Source: Actinomycetota bacterium (lineage in GTDB: Bacteria; Actinomycetota; Acidimicrobiia; Acidimicrobiales; Ilumatobacteraceae). Taken from it: a DNA stretch of 64,000 bases. The position numbers and the translations under genes were made by a program. Below the pieces are notes generated by a model, which was not told where the DNA came from, did not search any database, and worked only from the letters and a program-made list of their open reading frames with translations. The stretch is taken from assembly GCA_009702045.1 (NCBI GenBank), contig WLIV01000003.1:1-64000 (forward strand), given 5' to 3'. Each line of letters starts with the position of its first letter. Position 1 is the stretch's first letter. Below are positions 50,681 to 58,271 of the stretch, in pieces.

Positions 50681-52194
50681 CGGCCGTGGACTGGGCACCG
50701 GGCACGGACTGGTGGGAACTGGTGGTGGCACGGGCCGAGGCGACTCCCGATGCCCGGATGCTGATCGACGAGCATGATCGCACGATGACGTTCGGGGAGT
50801 ACCGCCGGCGTGCAGAGGAGGTTGCCGCCGGGCTCGCCGCACTGGGGATGTCCCGCGGCCAGATGGTGAGTTGGCAACTGCCGACGTGCCTCGAGTCGGC
50901 AGTCTTGATGGCGGCACTCGGACGCCTGGGAGTGGTGCAGAACCCGATCATCCCCATGCTGCGCACCGCTGAGATCAATGTGATCATCGGGCAACTGCAC
51001 AGCGACTGGTACGTCGCGCCGGATGTGTGGCGCAACTTCGACTACGCCGCGATGGCGCACGCCGCCGCCGCCGAGTTCGGGTGCCGGGTGTTGCAGGTGA
51101 CGCCGGGCGAGTTGGCCAGCCTGCCGCGTGGCGACATCGCGGCACTGGCGCCGTACGAACCCAGTAGTGATGTCCGCTGGATCTATTACACGTCGGGCAC
51201 CACGGCACTGCCCAAGGGGATCCGCCACACGGATGCATCTGCGCTGTCGGTGTCGAACGTGGCAGTCGACGCGTGGAAGATCGAGTTCGGTGATGTGTTC
51301 CCGATCGCGATCCCCGTCACCCACGTCGGCGGGATCATGCTGATCGCCGGTCAGTTGCGGCTGGGCTTCGTGCTCGGGCTGTTCGAAGGATTCGACCCGG
51401 TGCACACACCCGCAGCGATGGCCCGCATGGGCGCAACGCACCTCGGGTCGGCCGTGCCGTTCTTCATCGCCTATCTCGCCGCCCAACGGGCGAATCCCGA
51501 CGAGCGACTGTTCCCGAAGCTCAAGGTCTGTATCGCCGGTGGTGCGCCACTCCCGCCGGAACTCCATGAACAGGTCAAGGCCGAGTTGGGTGGTGGTGGC
51601 ATCATCAACGCGTACGGCCTCACCGAATGCCCGTCACCGTGCTCGGTGCGCGCCACCGATCCTGAGATCGCATTCCAAGGGTCGGTCGGTCGACCCATCC
51701 ACGGTGTGGAGGTGCGCGTTGCTGCCGACGGTGAACTTCGGTTTCGTGGCCCGCAACTGTTCCTCGGCTACGTCGATGCTGCACTCGACGCAGATGCGTT
51801 CGACAGCGACGGCTTCTTCCGTACGGGCGATCTGGGCGAGGTCGACGAGCACGGCTATGTGCACATCACCGGCCGGATCAAGGACATCATCATTCGCAAT
51901 GCCGAGAACATTTCGGCTGTCGAAGTAGAGAACGTGCTGCATGAGCACCGGTCCATCCAGGACGTCGCCGTGGTGGGCGTGCCCGACCCGAAGACCGGTG
52001 AGCACGCCGTCGCCGTGATCGTGCTCGCGCCCGGTGCCGCGCCGCTGACGCTGCAGGAGATCGGTGAGCACTGCACTGCGCGTGGGTTGGCTCGGCAGAA
52101 GACGCCGGAGCAACTTGACTTTGTGGATGTGCTGCCACGCAACTCGATGGGCAAGATTCTCAAACACGAACTACGCGCGCGGCTGGTCGGCTGA
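50677..52194 (+). CDS. Acyl-CoA synthetase / AMP-dependent ligase
   Basis: The 505-residue adenylate-forming enzyme has the P-loop-like YYTSGTTALPKGIRH near 170 and NAYGLTECPSP near 310. FRTGDLGEVDEHGYVHITGRIKDIIIRNAENISAVEVE follows near 395, and the catalytic lysine is in RNSMGKILKHELR at the end. It activates a carboxylic acid with ATP and CoA. The acyl substrate is not predictable, but a medium- or long-chain fatty acid is likely. Confidence 0.9.
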   Translation: MTAVDWAPGTDWWELVVARAEATPDARMLIDEHDRTMTFGEYRRRAEEVAAGLAALGMSRGQMVSWQLPTCLESAVLMAALGRLGVVQNPIIPMLRTAEINVIIGQLHSDWYVAPDVWRNFDYAAMAHAAAAEFGCRVLQVTPGELASLPRGDIAALAPYEPSSDVRWIYYTSGTTALPKGIRHTDASALSVSNVAVDAWKIEFGDVFPIAIPVTHVGGIMLIAGQLRLGFVLGLFEGFDPVHTPAAMARMGATHLGSAVPFFIAYLAAQRANPDERLFPKLKVCIAGGAPLPPELHEQVKAELGGGGIINAYGLTECPSPCSVRATDPEIAFQGSVGRPIHGVEVRVAADGELRFRGPQLFLGYVDAALDADAFDSDGFFRTGDLGEVDEHGYVHITGRIKDIIIRNAENISAVEVENVLHEHRSIQDVAVVGVPDPKTGEHAVAVIVLAPGAAPLTLQEIGEHCTARGLARQKTPEQLDFVDVLPRNSMGKILKHELRARLVG

Positions 52195-52210
52195 CGACAC
52201 GTCAGCTCGC

Positions 52211-52789
52211 TCAGCTGTCGAATGCCACGCGGTGCAGCAACGGAATGAAGTGCTCGAAGTCTGGGTCGTTGCGGCCCACGACCTTGGCGCTGTCGTCCCA
52301 CTCGCGAAGTTGTACCGCTGCGTGAAATTGAGGGTGCGCCTCGAAGCGGACCCGCTCTTCGGGACTCATCCGGCCGCCCTGTAGCACCAGGCTGCGCATC
52401 GAGGCGTCGCTCAGCGTCATCAGGTAGCCGGCATCGACGGCGCAGCGCCACCGCTTGGCATCCACATGGAGGGCGATCGGGGCAGTGACGAGCGCAGGGA
52501 AGAGCAGCGCCAGCATGCGCACCCCGGCGGCCTCATGGCGCAGGTCGGTGTCGAATGCCTCGGGTCGCGGCCCGTGCTCAGCGAGGTCGACGAGGTGGCC
52601 GACATCGTGCAGCAACGCGGCTGCGGCCAACTCGTCGCTCGCGCCCGCAGCAATCGCCAACTCGGCTGCCTGCACCGCATGCACCGTCTGGGTGACAGCC
52701 TCGCTGTAGTACTCGCCACCCCAACGGTGGTAGAGATCGACAATCTCATCGATGTCGACGAACTGCGGGAACTTCGTCGTCTGGTTCAT
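52211..52789 (-). CDS. phnZ: PhnZ-like HD-domain phosphonate oxygenase
   Basis: The 192-residue HD protein matches the PhnZ/TmpB group. GGEYYSEAVTQTVHAVQAAEL supplies the substrate-side Tyr and first His, LLHDVGHL the HD pair, RHEAAGVRML and ALHVDAKRW two further His ligands, and TLSDAS the final Asp. PhnZ is a mixed-valent di-iron oxygenase that cleaves (R)-2-amino-1-hydroxyethylphosphonate to glycine and phosphate. Its ATG overlaps the stop of a PhnY-like dioxygenase gene by 4 bases. The exact substrate could be another alpha-hydroxyphosphonate, or not a phosphonate at all. Confidence 0.7.
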   Translation of the reverse strand: MNQTTKFPQFVDIDEIVDLYHRWGGEYYSEAVTQTVHAVQAAELAIAAGASDELAAAALLHDVGHLVDLAEHGPRPEAFDTDLRHEAAGVRMLALLFPALVTAPIALHVDAKRWRCAVDAGYLMTLSDASMRSLVLQGGRMSPEERVRFEAHPQFHAAVQLREWDDSAKVVGRNDPDFEHFIPLLHRVAFDS

Positions 52790-53535
52790 ACGGGTCTCCC
52801 TTCGAAGTCGTTGATCAAGCTCACCTGGACAGTGCCGGTGGTGTGGGGGGTTTCGCGGAACTCACGCAGCTTCTGCGCGTAGTACGCAGCACGCAGGTCG
52901 CCTTCTGCGGCCGCGTTGTACGTCGGGTAGACGGCACGTCGGTCGCGGGCCGTGCGGTTCGGGCCACTGCGGTGCGGGGTACGGCTGTGGAACCACAGCA
53001 CTTGCCCTGCGCGCACTTCCACCGGCGTCCAGTTCAGCGTGGCAACGACGTCCTCTGCGATACAACCACGCGCGTTCATCGCAAGTACGTCGGCGAAGCA
53101 GTCAGCGACCACTTCCAGACAGCCGTTCTCGAGCAGCGCGTCGTCGATGGCAATCATGCAGGACACGTGGGTGTCGACGAAGCGGTAGGCAGGTGCGTCC
53201 TGGTGCGGCGAATAGCCTGCGCCGCCGGCGAGCTTGTAGTTGATCTTCTCTTTGTAGAGCACAGCCGGCTCACCAAGGAGGGCGCCGGCGGTCTCGAGCA
53301 GTACGCCACTGGTGAGCATCGTGCCCAATGGTGCGTGAAAGGGTACGAAGTTCTCGGTGCGGCACAGACGCGGGCCGAGGTCGGTGAGCTCTCGATAGTG
53401 CAGCCACTCACCCTCGTCGGGCCAGTGCTGCACTTCGTCCACCCATGTTCGCAGGCGCTCCACCACTGGGGCTGAGAAGGGGGTCGTCAACACCCAGCCG
53501 TGGCGGCGGAAGTGGTCGACGGTCTGGGAGTCCAT
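52786..53535 (-). CDS. phnY: PhnY-like Fe(II)/2-oxoglutarate dioxygenase (PhyH family)
   Basis: The 249-residue protein has the phytanoyl-CoA-dioxygenase-family iron site, HQD in [10 protein letters not shown] and the distal His and Arg in [14 protein letters not shown]. With a PhnZ-like partner in a 4-base overlap, it fits PhnY, which hydroxylates 2-aminoethylphosphonate at C1. Start ATG 53535 has CAGACT 8 bases upstream; a TTG at 53553 is possible. No phosphonate transporter is nearby, so uptake would depend on genes elsewhere. Confidence 0.68.
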   Translation of the reverse strand: MDSQTVDHFRRHGWVLTTPFSAPVVERLRTWVDEVQHWPDEGEWLHYRELTDLGPRLCRTENFVPFHAPLGTMLTSGVLLETAGALLGEPAVLYKEKINYKLAGGAGYSPHQDAPAYRFVDTHVSCMIAIDDALLENGCLEVVADCFADVLAMNARGCIAEDVVATLNWTPVEVRAGQVLWFHSRTPHRSGPNRTARDRRAVYPTYNAAAEGDLRAAYYAQKLREFRETPHTTGTVQVSLINDFEGRPV

Positions 53536-53680
53536 TGTCTGCCAGTCTGCCAATAGGCCTCACTGGGTGCGTGGCAATCGTGACGAGCACGCGCATCGTT
53601 CCACCGGTGGCCATGTTGCGTTCACCGCCCTGTGGCCTGGCATCACCTACCGTTCAGTTGCAACGAGCTGGAGGTGTGCG

Positions 53681-54106
53681 ATGACCACGACACGACGGAG
53701 CCGTCACCGGATCGCCTTGGTGGCCCACGACCACAAGAAGGCCGACCTGATCGAGTGGGCCGAGTTCAACCGTGGCACACTCGTCTGTCACGACCTGGTG
53801 GCCACCGGCACCACGGGTCTGCTGCTGCAGGAGAAGGTCGGCCTCGATGTGAAGCGGTTGCACAGTGGCCCGCTCGGCGGCGATATGCAGCTCGGCGCGC
53901 TCATCACCGAAGGGGATATCGACCTGCTCGTGTTCTTCTGGGACCCGTTGGAGCCCCAGCCCCACGACCCCGATGTCCGCGCGTTGTTGCGGATCGCCGT
54001 GGTCTACAACACGCCGACGGCGTGTAACCGGGCGACGGCCGACTACCTGATCTCGTCGCCACTGTTTGCCTCAGCCGATTACCCGCGATCATCCCAGAAG
54101 GAATGA
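53681..54106 (+). CDS. mgsA: Methylglyoxal synthase
   Basis: The 141-residue protein matches Mgs[44 protein letters not shown] (catalytic Asp), [15 protein letters not shown] and [18 protein letters not shown]. It converts dihydroxyacetone phosphate to methylglyoxal and phosphate, a bypass when phosphate is limiting. GGAGGT precedes the ATG, and TACCGT at 53648-53653 is a possible -10. It is divergent from the PhnY-like gene. Confidence 0.95.
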   Translation: MTTTRRSRHRIALVAHDHKKADLIEWAEFNRGTLVCHDLVATGTTGLLLQEKVGLDVKRLHSGPLGGDMQLGALITEGDIDLLVFFWDPLEPQPHDPDVRALLRIAVVYNTPTACNRATADYLISSPLFASADYPRSSQKE

Positions 54107-54133
54107 CCGCGGGCAGGAGCAGGGTGCGCTGCG

Positions 54134-54685
54134 TCAGCCGACGCGGTGCAGCGTGTTCGCGTCGGTGTGCGCGAACGTCTCGCCGAATTCCTTCATCTTC
54201 AGCCCGGTGTTCTCGGCGTAGCTCCAGGTGCCGTCACCGATGGTGATGGTGACCTCGTAGGTGACGCTGCTGGCGTTGGCCGTGAGGTACTGGTTCTCGG
54301 CGATCTTGTACTGCGGGTGGTCGATGGCGGCCTTCATCGTGAAGCTGGTGGCGTCGGCCGAGGCCACGCCGCCGGCGAGCACGGTGATGCCGCGGGGCAC
54401 CACAAAGCCACGCAGCACTTCACCGGTGGCGCTGTCCCACAGCCAGTACCCGACCTCGGTGTGGAACGGGTTGTCTTCGCTCTCGCGCCACATCGCGGTC
54501 TTGTAGTCGAGGCCGTAGAGGTGCTGGCGGCCGTTGTCGACCGGACCGAACGGCTTGAGCGTGACCTTCTCCTTGTAGGGGGTGCCGAGCACCTTGCCCT
54601 GGGAGTGCGAGTAGGCAGTGTCGAGACCACCGGTCCCTTCCCACTCACCGATCAGACCTGCGAGGGGGCCCCATTCGTTCGCCAT
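54134..54685 (-). CDS. Nitrobindin/THAP4-like heme-binding beta-barrel protein
   Basis: The 183-residue protein has the FABP-like signature GEWEGTG near residue 13, alternating beta strands (GLDYKTAMWRE, EVGYWLWDSATGEVLRGFVVPRGITVLAGG) and a His four residues from the C-terminus. The family (DUF1794) includes bacterial nitrobindins that bind heme and NO. Heme ligation is not certain from sequence. GAGGAG precedes the ATG. Confidence 0.78.
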   Translation of the reverse strand: MANEWGPLAGLIGEWEGTGGLDTAYSHSQGKVLGTPYKEKVTLKPFGPVDNGRQHLYGLDYKTAMWRESEDNPFHTEVGYWLWDSATGEVLRGFVVPRGITVLAGGVASADATSFTMKAAIDHPQYKIAENQYLTANASSVTYEVTITIGDGTWSYAENTGLKMKEFGETFAHTDANTLHRVG

Positions 54686-54728
54686 GTGTGTCTCCTCTTT
54701 CGTCGCTGCGTGAACTGCGGAGGTGATC

Positions 54729-55460
54729 CTACGGTTGCAGCCGAGCGAGACGGGCGAGGATTGCAGCAGTCTCCGGCACCTTGGTGATCAGCGGCGAATG
54801 GTCGGCATCGAGCGTGATCACGTGGGTGCAGCGAGCGGCCAACAGGTCTTGATGGTTGATCGCGATCGCACGGTCGCGCAGGCAGCGCACGAACGTGCTG
54901 GGCACTCTCTTCCAGCCAGCACCCGTGGCCGACTGTACGAACGTGGCGATCGGTTGCTCGTTCAATCGCGCCACCGCGGCCTGGGCGACTGCCGGTGCTG
55001 CGTCGCCGTAGATCGCGGGGATCGCGGCCTGCGGGTCGAGTACGAGCGTTCCGTGATCGCTGCGACTGCGGGCCGCACCCAACAACGTCGGTGGTTCTTC
55101 GGGCACGCCGTTCAACACGCCGATCTTCACCACGGACTCGCCCTCGTCGAGCACGAACGCCGAGACGTACACGAGATGTGCGACGTGGTCGGTGTGTAGG
55201 GCGGCCTCACCGATCACTGCGCCGCCGTAGCTGTGGCCGACCAACACCACGTCAGTGCCCAGGCGGTCGATCGCCTCAGCCACGCAGGCTGCGTCACCGT
55301 GTAGGTCTCCCGGCGGCAACGGCGACAGACCGTGACCGGGGAGGTCGATCGCGTACGACGGCACGCCGAGCTGGTCGAGTTCGGCCTGTAGTGCGCTCCA
55401 GCACCAGGCACCATGCCAGGCACCGTGCACCAGGACCACGGGCAACACGGGATCACTCAT
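54729..55460 (-). CDS. Alpha/beta-hydrolase, salicylate-esterase-like
   Basis: The 243-residue protein has VVLVHGAWHGAWCWSALQAEL, AIDLPGHGLS, nucleophile LVGHSYGGAV (Ser near 76) and the terminal ITLDADHSPLITKVPE with the catalytic His. This subgroup resembles plant methylesterases/hydroxynitrile lyases and bacterial EstC-like enzymes. CAGACT (55467-55472) lies 6 bases before the ATG. Confidence 0.85.
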   Translation of the reverse strand: MSDPVLPVVLVHGAWHGAWCWSALQAELDQLGVPSYAIDLPGHGLSPLPPGDLHGDAACVAEAIDRLGTDVVLVGHSYGGAVIGEAALHTDHVAHLVYVSAFVLDEGESVVKIGVLNGVPEEPPTLLGAARSRSDHGTLVLDPQAAIPAIYGDAAPAVAQAAVARLNEQPIATFVQSATGAGWKRVPSTFVRCLRDRAIAINHQDLLAARCTHVITLDADHSPLITKVPETAAILARLARLQP

Positions 55461-55466
55461 CGCGCC

Positions 55467-55472
55467 AGTCTG
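55467..55472 (-). promoter_or_regulatory. -10-like CAGACT, 6 bases before ATG 55460
   Basis: The same hexamer precedes the genes starting at 50468 and 53535, which suggests a C-initial variant of the local -10. Confidence 0.4.
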
Positions 55473-55482
55473 GCACCGGTAC

Positions 55483-57009
55483 CTAGCCCATGTAGATGGC
55501 GTGGCGCTTCTCGACCGCGCTGCGGTCCACCGGGTCGGCGAGCGCGAAGCGGTTGATCAGCTCGGAGCGCAGGGCTTCGAACGGGATCACCGAGTCGATT
55601 ACCAACTCGCTGGCCAGGCGATACAGATCCACATCGACCTCGTATTGCTCGCGCAACTGCGCCACATACGCAGCGCGTTCATCGAGATCGACGATGGCCT
55701 GGATCTTGTTCGCGTACACCGCGTTCACGGCAGGTTCTGGGCCCATCACTGCGATCTTCGCGGTGGGCAACGCGATGACGGCGATGGGGTCGAACGCCGG
55801 ACCGCACATTGCATAGAGGCCGGCGCCGTAGGCCTTGCGCACGATGACGCTGATCTTCGGCACTGTGGCTTCAGTGACGGCCGTGATCATCTTCGCCCCG
55901 TGACGGATGATGCCCTGACGTTCCACCTGGCTGCCGATCATGAACCCGGGCACGTCGGCCAGGAACACGAGCGGGATGTTGTAGGCGTCGCACATCCACA
56001 CGAAGCGGGCGGCCTTGTCGGCCGAGTCGCCGAACAACACACCGCCTTTGTGCATCGGGTTATTGGCGACGATGCCCACGACGTGGCCGTCGAGGCGGCC
56101 GAAGCCGGTGGTGAGTTCGGGTGCGAACAGCGGCTTCAGCTCGAAGAAGCTGTCCGCGTCAACGAGGCACTCGATGACCTTGTGCATGTCGTAACCGGCA
56201 GCTTCGGTTGCGGGCAGCTCCTTGCGGGTGAATTCGCGCACGGGCAGCTCTGGCTGCACCTGCGCGGGGCGGTCGCGCCAACGCTCGGGCAGGTAGCTGA
56301 ACAGGTGCTTGGCCTGCTCGATCGCGTGTGGGTCGTCGACGGCCAGGTTGTCGCCGCAACCCGAGACGGTGGCGTGCATGCGCGCGCCACCCATCTCTTC
56401 GAGGGTCACCTTCTCGCCGATCACCTCTTCGGCCATGCGCGGCGAGCCGAGGTACATGCTGGCGTTGCCCTCGACCATGATCACCACGTCGCAGAATGCG
56501 GGGATGTAGGCGCCACCGGCAGCCGATGGGCCGAACAGGCAGCAGATCTGGGGCACCTTGCCGGAGAGCTTGACCTGGTTGGCGAAGATGCGCCCGGCAC
56601 CGCGACGACCCGGGAACAGATCAACCTGGTCGGTGATGCGCGCGCCCGCGCTGTCGATGAACCAGAAGATCGGCAGTTCGTGGCGCAGCGCGTACTCGGT
56701 GACGCGCACGATCTTCTCCACCGTGCGCGCCCCCCACGAACCGGCCTTCACGGTCGGGTCGTTTGCCACCACGAGCGCCGGGCGCCCGTCGACTCGGCCC
56801 TGACCCGTGACCACGCCGTCGGCCGGCAAATCCTCGGCCATCGTGTTCGCCAGCAGGCCGTCTTCCACGAACGTGCCGGCGTCGAACAGCAGCGCAAGCC
56901 GGTCGCGAACGAACAACTTGTTCTGGCGGGCGAGCTTGTCGGCCTCCTTGTGCAGGTTGCCCAGACGGGCGCGGTCCTCGCGGACCACCAGGTCTTCGTG
57001 TTCGTTCAT
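55483..57009 (-). CDS. Acyl-CoA carboxylase beta (carboxyltransferase) subunit
   Basis: The 508-residue crotonase-fold protein has ARERLDKL-like VRDRLALLFDAGTFVEDG, the N-lobe oxyanion region GPSAAGGAYIPAFCDVVIMVEG, FLADVPGFMIGSQVE and KAYGAGLYAMCGPAFDP, then PTAKIAVMGPEPAVNAVY. It transfers carboxyl from biotin to an acyl-CoA (propionyl-, methylcrotonyl- or similar). The biotin carboxylase/carrier subunit is not in the window. It follows the acyl-CoA dehydrogenase by 7 bases, which favours a methylcrotonyl-type role. Confidence 0.88.
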   Translation of the reverse strand: MNEHEDLVVREDRARLGNLHKEADKLARQNKLFVRDRLALLFDAGTFVEDGLLANTMAEDLPADGVVTGQGRVDGRPALVVANDPTVKAGSWGARTVEKIVRVTEYALRHELPIFWFIDSAGARITDQVDLFPGRRGAGRIFANQVKLSGKVPQICCLFGPSAAGGAYIPAFCDVVIMVEGNASMYLGSPRMAEEVIGEKVTLEEMGGARMHATVSGCGDNLAVDDPHAIEQAKHLFSYLPERWRDRPAQVQPELPVREFTRKELPATEAAGYDMHKVIECLVDADSFFELKPLFAPELTTGFGRLDGHVVGIVANNPMHKGGVLFGDSADKAARFVWMCDAYNIPLVFLADVPGFMIGSQVERQGIIRHGAKMITAVTEATVPKISVIVRKAYGAGLYAMCGPAFDPIAVIALPTAKIAVMGPEPAVNAVYANKIQAIVDLDERAAYVAQLREQYEVDVDLYRLASELVIDSVIPFEALRSELINRFALADPVDRSAVEKRHAIYMG

Positions 57010-57016
57010 GGTGTGA

Positions 57017-58159
57017 TCATCCCACCGGTAGGCCGAGGCCACGCGAAATCACGAGGCGTTGGATCTCGCTGGTGCCTTCGCCGACCTCGAGGATTTTCGC
57101 GTCGCGGTAGAAGCGGGCGGCTGGTCCTTCAATGAAGCCCGACCCGCCGAGTACCTGTGTGGCGACCCGGGCAGCGGTCATCGCCGTTTCGGTGCTGTAC
57201 AGCTTGGCCATCGCGGCTTCTTGCTTGAACGGCTTGCCCTGGTCCTTCAACCTGGCCGCGCCATAGGTGAGGTTGCGACTGTTCTGCACGGCGACGGCGA
57301 GGTCGGCAATCTGGAACGCCAGACCCTGGAAGCGGCCGATCGGGCCACCGAATGCCTGGCGTTCCTTGGCGTACTCGACGCTCAGGTCGAGGCAGGCCTG
57401 TGCGCTGCCGAGGGCGAGGGCGCTGATCGCGATGCGACCGTCGTCGAGAATCTTGAGGAAGTTGCGAAAGCCCGTGCCGCGGGCACCCAGCATGTTGGCG
57501 GCGGGCACGCGACAATCGACGAGGGTGATGCCATGTGTGTCGCTGGCGTGCCACCCGAGCTTGTTGTACGCCGGCTCGATGATCAGGCCGGGGGTGCCCG
57601 CCGGGACCACGAAGGAACTGATCTCACCCGGACCGGTGAGTGCGGTGACGGTGACGATGGAGGTGATTGGTGTGCCGCTGTTGGTAATGAACGCCTTACT
57701 GCCGTTGATCACCCATTCACCGCTGGCCTCGTCGAGGGTGGCCTTCGTGCGCGTGCCACCGGCATCGCTGCCGGCATCGGGTTCGGTGAGGCCGAACGCA
57801 CCCAGGCGACGACCGGCGATGAGGTCGGGCAGCCACTCTGTTTGTTGATCTGGCGTGCCGAAAGAATGGATCGGGTTGGCACCCAGACCCACACCGGCGG
57901 ACAACGTGATACCGAGGCTCTGGTTGACCTGACCGATCTCCTCGATCGCAATGCACAGTGAGGTGAAGTCGCCGCCGCCGCCACCCAGGTCTTCGGGAAA
58001 GGCGATGCCGAACAGTCCGAGGTCGGCCATCTTGGTGACGGCTTCCAGCGGCAGTTCACCGGCGGCTTCCCAGCGATCGACGTGGGGCAGCAACTCGCGA
58101 CGGGCGAAGTCGCGAACGACGGCGCGGAAGGCGTCGTGTTCCTCGGTGCGCTCGATCAT
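57017..58159 (-). CDS. Acyl-CoA dehydrogenase
   Basis: The 380-residue flavoenzyme has FGIAFPEDLGG, FGLTEPDAGSDAGGTRTKA, the ITNSGTPITSIVTVTA flavin region and the late QVLGGSGFIEGPAARFYRDAKILEVGEGTSEIQR with the catalytic Glu. The length is exactly that of short/branched-chain acyl-CoA dehydrogenases. It forms an operon with the carboxylase beta gene; isovaleryl-CoA is a plausible substrate. Two AACGAGCGTT operators lie upstream. Confidence 0.92.
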   Translation of the reverse strand: MIERTEEHDAFRAVVRDFARRELLPHVDRWEAAGELPLEAVTKMADLGLFGIAFPEDLGGGGGDFTSLCIAIEEIGQVNQSLGITLSAGVGLGANPIHSFGTPDQQTEWLPDLIAGRRLGAFGLTEPDAGSDAGGTRTKATLDEASGEWVINGSKAFITNSGTPITSIVTVTALTGPGEISSFVVPAGTPGLIIEPAYNKLGWHASDTHGITLVDCRVPAANMLGARGTGFRNFLKILDDGRIAISALALGSAQACLDLSVEYAKERQAFGGPIGRFQGLAFQIADLAVAVQNSRNLTYGAARLKDQGKPFKQEAAMAKLYSTETAMTAARVATQVLGGSGFIEGPAARFYRDAKILEVGEGTSEIQRLVISRGLGLPVG

Positions 58160-58176
58160 TTTGGGTCTCTTTTCGA

Positions 58177-58222
58177 CAACTAAACGAGCGTTCAACATAT
58201 CACGCGCGATTGAACGAGCGTT
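58177..58222 (-). promoter_or_regulatory. Twin palindromic operators at the acyl-CoA dehydrogenase promoter
   Basis: AACGAGCGTT occurs at 58183-58192 and 58213-58222, 30 bp centre to centre (about three helical turns). AACG/CGTT are inverted arms around AG, typical of TetR-family sites. A TAGTTG (minus strand, 58177-58182) abuts the first copy and may be the -10, so binding would block transcription. The TetR gene at 60027 is the obvious candidate. Confidence 0.65.
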
Positions 58223-58259
58223 AGGGAAACTTTGGCCGGCCCGACCTGGGTGGGTCGGA

Positions 58260-58265
58260 TACCGT
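58260..58265 (+). promoter_or_regulatory. -10-like TACCGT, 6 bases before ATG 58272
   Basis: This is the candidate leaderless promoter of the DUF2207 gene in the divergent gap. Confidence 0.45.
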
Positions 58266-58271
58266 GCGGGC

